A stretch of 64,000 nucleotides of DNA from Erpobdella octoculata. Taxonomy: Eukaryota > Annelida > Clitellata > Hirudinida > Erpobdellidae. Under the pieces are notes generated by a model. The model had not been told where the DNA came from. It saw nothing but the letters and a program-made list of their open reading frames with translations, and made no database searches. The first letter of the stretch is position 1, and each line of letters begins with the position of its first letter. Shown here piece after piece: positions 11,536 through 22,324 of the stretch. Where the stretch lies: positions 21,818,968 to 21,882,967 of the forward strand of contig OZ022245.1 in the NCBI GenBank assembly GCA_963978895.1. The letters run 5' to 3'. The translations under genes and the position numbers were made by a program.

Positions 11536-12117
11536 ATGAATAAGAAGCTATCTTTAAATAGACCAGAGACAATGATAACTTCGGTTTGCGCCGAACTTAA
11601 AAAAGAAAGAGATAGAAAACACCCAGAAAAAATAAGACAAAACAAAAACCCAACTCTGCCCAGAATAAGCAACAAAAGAAAAAACATAGAGGACAGTGAC
11701 AACAAACAAGCAGATAGCAGAAAACAAACAGTGAAATCAGCAAAGCAGTCGGGTAAACAATCCTCATGCGTCACTCCACTACTATCAATTCCAACACAAC
11801 CTCTCAAAGAAACATACATGAAATACAACAGAAAAGTCACTCCTCAACCACCCAACAAAACTGCCACAGACACGTCGGTCAACCAAATCTCCACAAAAAA
11901 CTTGGGAACAATAGTTTCAGAACTCCTGGAAAATTTGAAAGTTGCCAAGGAAAATGGACAAGAAACAGATATCACAGAGGCCATCTTCTCGTCGGTGACA
12001 ACATCTTTTAAAAAAATGAATTTGAAACTAACTATCACGGACATCCTTCCACAGATAGTATTAAATCAAACAACGTTGTCCTCAACAAAAACACCCACCA
12101 GCCAAAAAGAGGATTAA
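11536..12117 (+). CDS. ORF1 of the Nimb/I-type retrotransposon, 5'-truncated
   Basis: A 193-codon lysine-, asparagine- and threonine-rich frame ends 35 bases before ORF2. It has no CCHC knuckles, and is much shorter than usual for ORF1 of I-group elements. The probable target duplication (GATAACTTCGGTT at 11574-11586) lies inside the frame. The first codons therefore come from the host transposon, and the retroelement copy starts within its ORF1. ORF1 proteins of this group bind RNA; that role here is inferred from position only. Confidence 0.5.
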   Translation: MNKKLSLNRPETMITSVCAELKKERDRKHPEKIRQNKNPTLPRISNKRKNIEDSDNKQADSRKQTVKSAKQSGKQSSCVTPLLSIPTQPLKETYMKYNRKVTPQPPNKTATDTSVNQISTKNLGTIVSELLENLKVAKENGQETDITEAIFSSVTTSFKKMNLKLTITDILPQIVLNQTTLSSTKTPTSQKED

Positions 12118-12151
12118 ACGGAAGCCGAGAAGAAATCAAACAGACATTAAA

Positions 12152-15100
12152 ATGGATGCAACACCAAATCCTGCACAAAACATCTCCGAAACTAGAGCCT
12201 TTTCTTCCACACAAACAGTTAAAATAATCCAATGGAACTGCAACGGAATATTGAATAAAAAAAACGACCTTCAAGCCTACCTAGCTAAAACAGCTAATCC
12301 CCCAGACATCATCTGCTTACAAGAAACCCACTTAAAAGCCACACAACATCTTAAAATTCGAGGATACACGACATACAGAACCGACGGTCCAATTGCTATA
12401 AATGGCCGAGCCACGGAAGGGATAGCCACACTCATACTCAATTCTCTCCAACACCACACAGAAAAACTAAAATCAAACTTTCCTATCCTTTCCTCTATAA
12501 TTCAAACAAAAAGTGGCACTAAAATTGATGTTCTCAACACTTATATCAACCCAAAACATCATGCAACAACTTTAGTAGCCAATCTTACTCCTCATTTAGC
12601 AAGACAAAACATTCTTCTCACAGGAGACCTCAATGCACACTCAATTATATTTGGAGCCAAAACGTCCGACCGAAAAGGACTCATAATTGAGAAATTGATG
12701 GAGGACAACAACCTAGTTGCATTAAATGACGGATCCCCCACATATATCGGTTGCACCACCTCAACCGCCATTGATGTATGCATAACAACACCTCAAATTG
12801 CCACCAAAGCAGAATGGAAAACACTGCCTAATTGCCCATACCTCGATAGTGATCACATTCCCACAGAAATAGCTATCTTACAACAACCAATTCGCAAGTC
12901 ATCAACACCAAACAGATGGCAGCTGAGAAACACCAACTGGGTTGATTTCAATAAACATCTCACTCTGCACCTGGACAATAACCAAAATAAACAACTGTCA
13001 TTAGACGAGCTCTTTAACAGTTTTCTAGAGGGTATTGAGCTATCTGTCATTAAAAACACACCGGCAAAAAAAGTCAGAAATCACAACCATGACAAACCCT
13101 ACTCATACTTCTGGAACTCTGACTGTCACAATGCTGTTAAAGAGCGAAACAAAATCAAAAACCGATATGCAAGAACAAAATCTAATGATGACCTAGAAGC
13201 ATATAAAGCTCATAAAAAGAACACCAAAAAAATAATTAACAACGCTAAAAGGAAAGCTTGGGAAAACTATTGTGAAAAAATAAGCCACGCCACACCGCTG
13301 AAAGACCTCTGGAAAACCGTGAAAGTCATGAGCTCCCAAACAGAAATCAGCCAACTCCCAACTCTTTTTGATCCAACTGAAAACACACTCCTTTTCACCG
13401 ACAAAGAAAAAGCCAATCTTTTAGCCAATACAATAGCAATCAACTCAAGTGATTCCAATCTTTTACGAGCCTTTTCCAAGCAGAAAAAACAAAAGGAAAA
13501 AACGATCGACAAAATACTTCTGGAGAAAACCCAATCACCTCCGCATTTGGAAAAAGAAATACAACTTTTAAATACAGACATAACAGAACAAGAATTAACA
13601 CAAGCATTAAACAACAGCATCTCAAAAAAGAACACAGCCCCAGGTTACGACAAAGTCAATTATGAAATCCTATGGCAACTCTCTCCGACAAATAGACAAC
13701 ACCTACTCTCTATGCTCCAAGCTTCCTGGACTACTGGAAAACTCCCTGTTTCTTGGAAACACTCCCTCATCATTCCAATCCACAAAAGCGGCAAGCCCAA
13801 CGAAGATCCCAACTCATATCGGCCAATCTCTCTTACGTCGGCTACGTGCAAAATCATGGAGCAGATACTTAAAAAGCGCCTCACATTTTTTCTTGATGTC
13901 CACAACCTTCTCAAAACCGAACAGTCTGGCTTTCGACGATCCCGATCATGCATTGACCACGTAGTTAGACTCCAACACGACACTGCTACAGGATTTAAAA
14001 GAAAACAGGCCACCTTAGCAGTTTTTATTGACCTTGAAAAAGCGTTCGATCTAGTATGGAGTAAAGGCGTCATCCATACCCTCCATCAATATGGACTTAG
14101 AGGAAGGATATTAAAATGGTTAGATGATTTTTTGAAGCAAAGAACTTTTCAAGTGAGGGTTGGGAGCGAACTCTCCGACACTCACCTACAAGAAAACGGA
14201 ACTCCACAAGGAAGCGTACTCAGTCCTACTCTTTTCACCATTCTCCTAAACAATCTACCCACACCACCAAAAAACATAAAGATTTCTTTATATGCAGATG
14301 ACTGCGCATTTTGGATTACCGGCAACAATATCAAGGAAATCTACACTCACATGCAAAACTACTTGAACAAAGTTACAGTTGCACTCACAGATCTGGGCTT
14401 TAAAATATCTAAATCAAAAACTGTCAGTCTCCTTTTTTCTCGAAACCCAGACCAGAAAAAAGAAGACACAAAACACCACTTAAAAATCTTTGAAGTAAAC
14501 ATCACCAAAGTTAACGAATACAAGTTTTTAGGCGTTATCTTTGACGCAGCAGCCACATGGGGACCACACATTGCATATGCCATAGAGAGAACAAAAAAAA
14601 GACTAAACCTCATGAGAGCAATTACAGGACTTTCGTGGGGTAGCCATAAAAGAACTCTTCTCACTTTTTACAAGGCAGCCATTCGCTCTATACTAGAATT
14701 CGGTGGCGAAGCCTTCAACCAAGCCAATGAATCTCTCAAAAAGAAACTCCAGACAATACAGAACAGCGCTTTGAGAAGTTCATGTGGAGCAGGAGGGAAA
14801 ACTAACTGTAATGCACTGCTCGTAGAATGTGGAGAAATTCCCATCTCATTACGTCTTAGACAACGTACAGCCATCTACGCCGCAAAAACCAAAATCACCC
14901 CACACCATCCAAGCAGAATCATATACTTTCCAGACCCAAATAAGAGAAGTACATGGATCAAGTCAAATCTGAGTAAAAGAAAGCCACACACAGCACCGTT
15001 GGTAATGAAGAACTACCTTAACGACCAAAGAATCCAAAATCTCCAAGAACACCCTTCGCCTAACTTCGACACACCACCGTGGAAACTATTTTTACCAAAC

Positions 15101-16030
15101 CTTGACATCACTCTACTCGGAATCCAAAAAGAAGACCCTAGCGCTCTTCAGACGTCTTTAGAAAAAATACATAACTACAATAACAACATAAAAATCTACA
15201 CCGATGCCTCAAAAATAAAAGAAAAAACAGGAATTGGAATCTTCATTCCTAGTAAAAACTACGAGCTGAGTCAACGTACAACCGACAACATCTCCATTTT
15301 TACTGCTGAACTTACAGCCATTCAAAAAGCCCTCCAATGGTCCGTACAGCAAGAACCAGGCGACAATATAGCCATTTTTACCGACTCACTCAGCTCCGTC
15401 CAGGCTATATCTAATTACGACAGCTCCAGCATCAAACCAATCATACAAGACATACTACAACATATCACCACTCTCAAAACCAACGGAGTCTCATGCACAA
15501 TAATATGGATACCCAGCCACATTGGTATCCGTGGAAACGAAACTGCAGACAAACTTGCTAAAATAGCAACCGATCATCCCACCATACAAATTACTGTTCC
15601 ACACACCATTGATGATATTCGTAATATCATAAAAACAAAAACATTTGAAGAATGGAAAGCAATTTGGCGAAACCTGTATCAGAACAGCCATCACAGAGAA
15701 CTAAATCCTCAGCCGTCCTTCCACTCACAATTCCAAGACATGAATAGAAAAAAAGAAGTCATCATTTCCAGGCTCCGACTCAACTGCACTCTCCTAAACT
15801 CCAACCTCAAAGTCTATGGGAAACACAGCACAGGTTTCTGTGACACATGTCAGGAACCGGAGACCGTCAAGCACTTCCTTACAAGCTGCAGAACAAGGGC
15901 ACCCCTCCATCAGGAAATAAAAAAGATATTGAAACAAGTAGACTTTGACATCGGAACCATCCTAAACAACCCAAAATGCCAAGACCTCATCTTCAACTGG
16001 ATCACACAAAATGAACCAGATCTAATTTGA
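12152..16030 (+). CDS. ORF2 polyprotein: APE endonuclease, reverse transcriptase, RNase H, zinc knuckle
   Basis: An uninterrupted 1292-aa frame. Residues about 25-235 form an APE-type endonuclease (IIQWNCNG, CLQETH, GDLNAH, DSDHIP), which nicks target DNA. The RT domain follows at about 480-760, with FIDLEKAFD (motif A), TPQGSVLSP (motif B) and YADDC (motif C). An RNase HI domain at about 1015-1150 has IYTDAS, TAELTAI, FTDSLSS and SHIGIRGNETAD, giving all four acidic positions. A C-terminal CDTC...H...C knuckle lies near 1230. Endonuclease, RT and RNase H in this order define the I superclade; the details look most like Nimb. All recognisable catalytic motifs are present, so the protein could be functional even though ORF1 is truncated. 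Confidence 0.93.
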   Translation: MDATPNPAQNISETRAFSSTQTVKIIQWNCNGILNKKNDLQAYLAKTANPPDIICLQETHLKATQHLKIRGYTTYRTDGPIAINGRATEGIATLILNSLQHHTEKLKSNFPILSSIIQTKSGTKIDVLNTYINPKHHATTLVANLTPHLARQNILLTGDLNAHSIIFGAKTSDRKGLIIEKLMEDNNLVALNDGSPTYIGCTTSTAIDVCITTPQIATKAEWKTLPNCPYLDSDHIPTEIAILQQPIRKSSTPNRWQLRNTNWVDFNKHLTLHLDNNQNKQLSLDELFNSFLEGIELSVIKNTPAKKVRNHNHDKPYSYFWNSDCHNAVKERNKIKNRYARTKSNDDLEAYKAHKKNTKKIINNAKRKAWENYCEKISHATPLKDLWKTVKVMSSQTEISQLPTLFDPTENTLLFTDKEKANLLANTIAINSSDSNLLRAFSKQKKQKEKTIDKILLEKTQSPPHLEKEIQLLNTDITEQELTQALNNSISKKNTAPGYDKVNYEILWQLSPTNRQHLLSMLQASWTTGKLPVSWKHSLIIPIHKSGKPNEDPNSYRPISLTSATCKIMEQILKKRLTFFLDVHNLLKTEQSGFRRSRSCIDHVVRLQHDTATGFKRKQATLAVFIDLEKAFDLVWSKGVIHTLHQYGLRGRILKWLDDFLKQRTFQVRVGSELSDTHLQENGTPQGSVLSPTLFTILLNNLPTPPKNIKISLYADDCAFWITGNNIKEIYTHMQNYLNKVTVALTDLGFKISKSKTVSLLFSRNPDQKKEDTKHHLKIFEVNITKVNEYKFLGVIFDAAATWGPHIAYAIERTKKRLNLMRAITGLSWGSHKRTLLTFYKAAIRSILEFGGEAFNQANESLKKKLQTIQNSALRSSCGAGGKTNCNALLVECGEIPISLRLRQRTAIYAAKTKITPHHPSRIIYFPDPNKRSTWIKSNLSKRKPHTAPLVMKNYLNDQRIQNLQEHPSPNFDTPPWKLFLPNLDITLLGIQKEDPSALQTSLEKIHNYNNNIKIYTDASKIKEKTGIGIFIPSKNYELSQRTTDNISIFTAELTAIQKALQWSVQQEPGDNIAIFTDSLSSVQAISNYDSSSIKPIIQDILQHITTLKTNGVSCTIIWIPSHIGIRGNETADKLAKIATDHPTIQITVPHTIDDIRNIIKTKTFEEWKAIWRNLYQNSHHRELNPQPSFHSQFQDMNRKKEVIISRLRLNCTLLNSNLKVYGKHSTGFCDTCQEPETVKHFLTSCRTRAPLHQEIKKILKQVDFDIGTILNNPKCQDLIFNWITQNEPDLI

Positions 16031-16605
16031 CTTTAACTCTAGAAAACACTCTTTCGATATTATTAATCCATATGGACCTGTGTGTAAATATTTCTATGTC
16101 TTGATAAACTTGAATGTTTATGTAAATATTTATTTATTATTTTTATTTATTTATTTTTAATTTTTTTTTATATTTTTTAATTTTTATTTATTTTTTTTTT
16201 TTTTTATTAATTTTTTTTTTTTTTTACTTCAACTTCTTGCTTCACATTTCACCCACTACCATTACCAATTCTCTACTATATAATTTAACTGTGAATAACA
16301 CTTCATGTCCAATATTATTATTCTTATGTATTTTTTTTTTTTTTATTATTTAGTTACTTATTTATTTTTTATTATTCTTATTTTATTTACTTATTTTTTT
16401 TTCTCTCTTTTTTCATGACTTTTTTTTCCATGTTTTCATATGTTGTAACTGTTTTCTCTACTTCCTGTTTATATTATTTATTTAACGATTATTTTACTTT
16501 TACTTATTTATTTTCATTTTAATATTTTTGTTTTGTTTTTTGTGTGGTCCTAAACGCTGAAAAAGTGACAAGGACTTAAATAAACAACAACAACGATAAC
16601 TTCGG
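16031..16605 (+). other. 3' UTR and tail of the Nimb-like element
   Basis: Unusually T-rich sequence with many TTTATTTATT runs, ending TGGTCCTAAACGCTGAAAA... and a CAA-type tail. The end of this UTR is probably the segment recognised by the element's own RT. Confidence 0.6.
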
Positions 16606-16669
16606 TTAATATACCTATATCGACCCATGCGGATGCGTTTTGTCGTCATGCACAGCAAAGCGTGCGCTG

Positions 16670-16850
16670 GTTAATCGACTTATTCGCAGTATAATCGACT
16701 CCTTCGCAGGATAATCGACTCCTTCGCAGGATAATCGACTCCTTCGCAGGATAATCGACTCCTTCGCAGGATAATCGACTCCTTCGCAGGATAATCGACT
16801 CCTTCGCAGGATAATCGACTTCTTCGCAGGATAATCGACTTTCCAATTTA
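16670..16850. repeat. 20-bp minisatellite, right arm (about 8 units)
   Basis: Reverse complement of the left-arm minisatellite, with about half as many units. One or two units carry variants (GCAGTATAATCG, GACTTCTTCGC). Confidence 0.93.
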
Positions 16851-16891
16851 AGTCGATTAACTGTCAACTGTCGATAAAAACACAGTTCCCC

Positions 16892-16975
16892 GTACGAGTT
16901 TGGTCGTCTCCACACTGAAACACCGCTGACACAAGTTGTTTTAATAAAATGTACGAGTTTGGTCGTAGTCTTACA
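16892..16975. repeat. Residual piece of the interrupted 181-bp foldback unit
   Basis: After the nested element, foldback-unit sequence resumes (GTACGAGTTTGGTCGTCTCC...GAAACACCGCTGA). It then jumps over an internal deletion to CACAAGTTGTTTTAATA and ends. This shows that the nested element landed inside the left array. Confidence 0.8.
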
Positions 16976-18355
16976 ATATTATAATAACTTTAATCTTACA
17001 GTTTTAGAACAGAGAAAGAAACTAATTTAGCTTAGCTGACAAACTTTGGCTTTTGATTTTTGAATGACTTTCAATAATTCAAACTATTTTCATAATTAAG
17101 TATTTTTTAGTGCTAGTCTGACACTGCAATACTATTAACCCCAATATTCTGAACTGTTTAATTCAAAGAAACAATTTAAAACTTACTGTCAAACCACACA
17201 ATCTTTTCAACAATATAAGTTTTAATGATAGACTTGATATATAATCTAATCTTCTCTTTAGATTGTTTAGAAACTGATGACAAGTTTATGGGTAACACAT
17301 GAATTGATGTTTAGTAACTTAAAATGAGAAAGTAAACTAAATAGTACATTTTATTATAATGTTTTTGATCTTTGTCAAAACAAATATTTAAATCCGATTT
17401 TATTTTATTGATTTCTTGGCAATTGATACAGATGTACAAGTTTTTATCAAAAATAAAATAAGTAAGTTATTGTATTGTGGACTATACTGGTTGTCTTAAT
17501 CAATAATTAAATTTGGACAATTTGATTCAGTGCTGTCATCCCAGTGGTGTGCCATGCACGTATCAAAAATCAAGATTGTGGATAACAACAAGCATACTGT
17601 TATTTAACAAAATTGCCTGTGGAAATTGTTAATTTTTGTTATTACGAGCAACATATTGCAACTCTTAGAAAATCTAAAATTAAATAATAGGATATCCAAA
17701 ATTGAATGCCATTTTTTGTCAAATGCTACAAAATGCTTTGGCGAATCTTTTTATCGCGAGGGGCTTCGCATCTGTGGCGCTCGCGCTCAGCTTCTTCGGT
17801 GCCTTCGTTCGTCAGTAGCCCCCCTACTAATTTTCATAGCCCCCCCCACTCACTAAATCCTGCCTACGGGCCTGCTAAGTTAAATATTAACTTATTCAAA
17901 TTGTGATTGGAAGCATTACGTTACCACTTCTTGGGATTCTACCCAACATCTAGGGATTTTTGGTACCCACCTTGCGATATTTGCTTGTTTACTTTTTCAA
18001 AAATTTTGATGTTTTTTCAATTTAACTTTATTTCAATTTCCTCCTTTTAATCCAACGTGCTTATTTCACAGTTATACACATACGTTCGCTTTGCTTTCTC
18101 GGGCGTCGGTCATTCAACACTAATCGCCACGTCTGGTATATCGTTTAACTTTCAATCCAGATTTCGCAAATCCTTCAAAGACTCAATGGAGCAGGTATTT
18201 GTTAGTGTGTGTGGTTTTACACTCTGAAATCTGCAATTGAACTTTGTCAATTTTTAATTGGAAGCCATTTTGTTTCCGTCATTTTTAAGGTTTTCAAAGG
18301 CCTGGTCTAAAGTCAAGCCGGACCATGGCCGGGTCAAATTTTGGGGTCCAGTATA
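16976..18355. other. Foldback interior, no gene recognised
   Basis: AT-rich noncoding DNA with a GC-richer patch at 17745-17870 that has no recognisable coding or RNA content. Nothing supported. Confidence 0.4.
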
Positions 18356-18360
18356 CATAT

Positions 18361-18715
18361 ATATACATACATACATACATACATACGTACATACATACAT
18401 GCATACATGCATACATGCATACATGCATACATGCATACATGCATACATGCATACATGCATACATGCATACATGCATACATACATACATACATACATACAT
18501 ACATACATACATACATACATACATACATACATACATACATACATACATACATACATACATACATACATACATACATACATACATACATACATACATACAT
18601 ACATACATACATACATACATACATACATACATACATACATACATACATACATACATACATACATACATACATACATACATACATACATACATACATACAT
18701 ACATACATACATACA
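18361..18715. repeat. CATA tetranucleotide array with CATGCATA higher-order part
   Basis: About 350 bases of (CATA)n. Between about 18397 and 18480 every second unit is CATG, giving an 8-bp repeat ATGCATAC. No retrotransposon is attached to this array, unlike most others in the window. All frames are open because the repeat has no stop codons. Confidence 0.97.
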
Positions 18716-19400
18716 GGGCCTAAATACGTGCCCTCAGGCACAGACGTGCTTAGTGCTTACCATTTGAAAATCCGTGCTTCCCAAATTATAAGTCCATGCT
18801 TTTGAAAACGAGGGCGTGTTGTTGTGTGTTTGTTGTTTGTGAAAGAAAAAATGGTTTGAAAAACTTTAATAAAATACCTACGAGTTTGCAGAAATAACAT
18901 CCCAAATCCAATTGCGTTTTTGTGCTAATCTCATGTCGGCGTTAGGTGGTCAGCTTATGGTGCCATCTAAAAAAAAAGCTCCTGAACAGTTTGATGACAA
19001 AAGTTGGATACGAAATCCTTTTTCCGGAGTTGCCATGCCAGCAGATTTTTCTGTCCAGGATAGAGATTAATTCATTCAACTTTCATGGGATGATTGATTA
19101 AAAAACAATTCAACAATGACTTTTTGAGTAATTTTTTAGCATAAAAGAAGAGCAGAATATGGATTGATTTCCGAAAGAGCTTTAAAATGTTTTATTACTC
19201 TCAGTACGTCATATTTCTGCGAAACTATTTTCTTCAATGTTGTAAAAAAAAAAAAATACATATCAGAACTCAAACTTAACCCAGACTTAAGACTAAGACT
19301 AAAATTCACATTAATAAAGCCTTTCATCCTTCACATCATATTACAGACTTGTGCAAATCCAAGCAACCCCTGTGCTTGCATTCAAATTATTTGACTTTTA
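18714..19400 (+). pseudogene. hAT transposase C-terminal remnant (ZBED5/SCAND3-like group)
   Basis: From about 18990 the plus strand encodes SWIRNPF-like, then FSVQDRD(stop)FIQLSWDD. After a gap, 19164-19320 encodes SERALKCFITLSTSYFCE and NPDLRLRLKF. These match the end of hAT transposases of the Charlie/ZBED5 type, where the dimerisation region reads STTYLCE. There are stops and gaps, so it is dead. A possible terminus CAGGGCC lies at 18714, directly after the CATA array. Confidence 0.65.
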
Positions 19401-19739
19401 TTTGACTGATTAGTTAGCGGTTATTAGCCTATTTTCATGTCATTCAGAAAGATTAAAAATAAATTAACAAAATAATTGCAACGAGTCAATTGTTTTGTTT
19501 CGGTCTTGTCTCGGCCCGTAAAATCAATGTCTTATTGTCTCGGTCTTTGAGATTCAATGTCTCGTCTTGTCTTAGTCTTGGGCTGAAAATCAATTGTCTT
19601 GTGTCAGTTTTGCCAAAAGAAGTAAATTCAGCATTTTCCAGGAGAGGGAAAAAATGTTCCCAGCATTATATATTGTATAGCTTTTTTTGCTTAAGTTTTC
19701 CTCCTTTTTGTCTATGAAACGTCAATTAAATATCAGATG

Positions 19740-20196
19740 TTTTAATTTTTATAAATTTTCTCATCAACGAGGGCTTTGCTTATCCTTTTGCAGTTCTTAA
19801 CATTATATTTGTGTGAAATTGGATTTTCTACTCTTACAAATATTAAATTCAGCAAGAGAAATAAGTTGAAGTGTGTTGAAGAAGAGAGTTTGTTTATTTG
19901 GAATTCGTCCAAGAATGGAAGAAATTTGCAGAGTTCATCAATCTCAGATGTCACATTGACATTTTATTTATGCATGTCTCAAAAATTTTAAATGTCGTCT
20001 TAACAATAAAAAAGCTGATTCATTGTAAAGTTTTACATTGTTTTTCCAGTTTCAAATGCACTAATAATAGCCCAAAAACAGGTTCGATTTAATGTCAAAT
20101 GCTACCAAATGAGTTGGCGACTTTTCCCTGTGTGTGCCGTCTGATTTTCCAAAGACCTCAAGTGTGCCTCCGTGCCAAAAAGGTTGAGAACCACTG
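19740..20196 (+). pseudogene. Second hAT remnant with 3' terminal inverted repeat
   Basis: 19780-19870 encodes LTLYLCEIGFSTLTNIKF, a hAT dimerisation motif close to but distinct from the one 600 bases upstream. It is followed by EWKKFAEFINLR-like sequence. The piece ends at 20162-20196 with the inverted form of CAGTGGTTCTCAACC, a characteristic hAT (Charlie-group) terminus. Frames are broken. Confidence 0.7.
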
Positions 20197-20202
20197 TTCC
20201 TT

Positions 20203-21230
20203 ACAATAAAGATCTTGGTTCATTGATAACCATTGTTTCTGAAATTGCTTGAATATTGCATTTGATGGACCTTCAATTGGACTTATCCGAAACGTGAAAA
20301 ATTTGAAAGGACAGCCAATCATCGCATGGTCAAACGTCGCTAGGGCCAATAGAAGAGGGCCAAGTATCCTAAGACCAATCGTTGAAAGGCCACTCGTCGA
20401 ATCAAGGGCTCGCGGTAAGAGAGACAAGCTTAAAAGCGCAACACTGTAAAACTTTCCATTTATTATTGATTGTGGTTTATTTTGTTGTACGTGATTTATC
20501 TGACGGTTATTTCTTTGGACTTACTATGTCGCAGTCGATTGAATCAAGTTTTAGTTTGGATGCAAGGGTGAGCAGTTCAAATTGATTTTTAACGAATAAT
20601 TTCAGTTTTCTTCATTTTCATGTTTAGGTCTGCATAACTTTCCAAGACTCCCAATTAACAATAAATTTATTATCCTACCAGAAAATCCTGTGGCCGGGCC
20701 TGATGACAACCAAATTTAGCTTGGGTAAAATGGTGAGTTTCTATTTTATTACTTTAACTGTTTCCAAATGTAGTTGCGTCTGATATTTAAAAAAATATTT
20801 AATGAAAAAGCGCGTTTACACAGACAAAGATTAAGTGGAGTAGCTAGGGTCTTCTGCGCCCGGGGACAATACACAAACTCTGCTCCCCCTAAATAACCTC
20901 TTTTGCTTCTTGCTTCTAAAAAACCTGATGACCGGGGCGGGGCGATGGGGTACACAAATTTTCGAAACCCTTTTTTCATTTTTCATTCCATAAAAATCTG
21001 ATGACGGGGGGAATTCGCCTCCTCCAGCCCTGTTCCCGGGAGCAGCTGTTCCTCTGCCCCCTCGTTACGCCTCTGCTCCGCGAGTCAAAAATAAATTATT
21101 TTGAAGATATTTTATATATGGAAAACATAAAAAAACTATTTACAATGTTATTCCGTTATTAAAATTGTATTTTATTTTTTAAATAATTAAGATTACGAAT
21201 TAACTTAATAGCTCCTTCACATTTATATAA
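20203..21230. other. No gene recognised
   Basis: Mixed AT-rich and GC-rich fragments. 20840-21080 has C- and G-rich pieces with no coding sense. No features supported. Confidence 0.4.
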
Positions 21231-21235
21231 ATAGA

Positions 21236-21610
21236 AATCGTCCTTTTCTACAACTTCTAGTCTCTTCTCTCATTTTGTCTCGAATTGTCTACTGCAATTC
21301 TCTCTATTATGATCTCTCTCACTCCTCTTTCTAAAACCTTCAATTGTGCTGCACGCTTAGTTTCTCGCACCTCTTACTTTTCTCATATCTCTCCATCTCT
21401 TGTTCTTCTCCATTGGCTTCTTCTTTAATATAGGGTGATATTTAAAATTTGCTTACTAATGTTTAAAATTAAAAATTGCCTTTCTTCACTCGACCTAGCT
21501 AGCTTAATAAAAATCCCTCCTAAGTCTGGTCTTCGATCTACCTCTCTTAACCACTTTTGTATCGTTACTGTTAAGCATTCTTTTGCTAAACGCTCTTTTT
21601 AGAAAATTTT
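21236..21610 (+). pseudogene. L2/CR1-type retrotransposon 3' fragment
   Basis: Broken plus-strand frames read like the C-terminal end of an L2/CR1 ORF2: YCNSLYYDL, RTSYFSHISPSL, LLHWLLL, FKICLLMFKI and SLNHF in order. This is the usual thumb-to-C-terminus region. Several stops and frameshifts are present, and there is no RT core. Confidence 0.65.
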
Positions 21611-21635
21611 ATTTAGGTTACAATCTCAGTTTGGT

Positions 21636-22275
21636 TGTGTGTATGTGTATGTGTGTGTCTCTGTGTATTTTTTCTTTGTACGCAAATCTTTCAAGTAAAA
21701 TTTAACCAGCTTTTTGACTAGCTAGGAAGCTGAAATTTTCAGCATGATTCAATAAATAAAAAAAATTATTTGAACATTGTTTGTATTTCTAAATCGAGTG
21801 TATTTGAAACAAGTAAAAAACAAGTAAATGAAAAAACGAGGTTTTTAACACAGACTTTTATTTCAAATACACTCGATTTAGAAATACAAAAGATGTTCAA
21901 AATAAATTTTTTTAATTGAATTATTTATTGTCATCCTACATCAGGTATGCTGAAAATTGCTAGTCAAAAAGCTGGTTAAATTTTACTTGCAAGATTTGCG
22001 TACAGAGAAAGGCACCCACACAGACACACACACACACACAAACGCACACACACACAAACAGAGAATGCAACCTAAATACAATTTTGTAAAAAACGAGTTT
22101 GAAACACAAACTTCTATTTCAAATACACTCGATTTAGAAATACGAAAGATGTTCAAATTAGTTTTTTTTTTATAAATTGAATCATGTATTGTCATCCAAT
22201 ATAAAGCTATGCTGAAAGATTTGCGTACATAGAAAGACACATACACACAAACAGAGATTGTAACCTATATAAAAG
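21636..22275. repeat. Inverted repeat cluster (three copies of a ~190-bp unit)
   Basis: 21640-21830 and 21862-22050 are inverted copies sharing AACCAGCTTTTTGACTAG, TGCTGAAAATT and AATACACTCGATTTAG. A third copy, in the same direction as the second, lies at 22090-22270. Each carries a short CA/TG-rich end. This looks like a fold-back MITE plus a partial duplicate, lodged between two L2 fragments. Confidence 0.75.
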
Positions 22276-22324
22276 TTTGTAATAAAAGTTTGTGTTGAAA
22301 AACTCGTTTTTTCCTTTACTTTTT

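Larger units (their letters stand above)
11587..16605 (+). mobile_element. Nimb/I-group APE-type non-LTR retrotransposon, 5'-truncated in ORF1
   Basis: The element contains ORF1 remnant, intact ORF2, a T-rich 3' UTR and a tail AATAAACAACAACAAC. The 13-mer GATAACTTCGGTT occurs directly before the proposed 5' end (11574-11586) and directly after the tail (about 16594-16606). This gives a target-site duplication. Removing the element restores continuity of the inverted-repeat transposon around it. Confidence 0.8.
8815..16891. mobile_element. Nested inverted-repeat transposon with minisatellite ends (MULE-like, probably non-autonomous)
   Basis: Long inverted arms face each other at 8829-9260 and 16606-16880. 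Each runs TATCGACAGTTG, then a 20-bp minisatellite, then a common block with CAGCGCACGC and GTGCATGAC. The element interrupts a 181-bp foldback unit: GTACGAGTT precedes it at 8806-8814 and follows it at 16892-16900, a plausible 9-bp target duplication. Nine-base duplications and long ends starting with GG fit Mutator-like elements. No transposase of its own is visible; its interior holds an RNase H remnant and the Nimb retrotransposon. Confidence 0.65.

Noticed and set aside
18254..18805. Long open frames giving MYVC or YIHT repeats (also at 26.0-26.4, 44.8-45.4 and 51.8-52.0 kb)
   Set aside because: A TATG/CATA tetranucleotide has no stop codon in any frame, so these are microsatellite artefacts. 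This also explains frames that appear to fuse the array to RLE element B or to the L2-like element.
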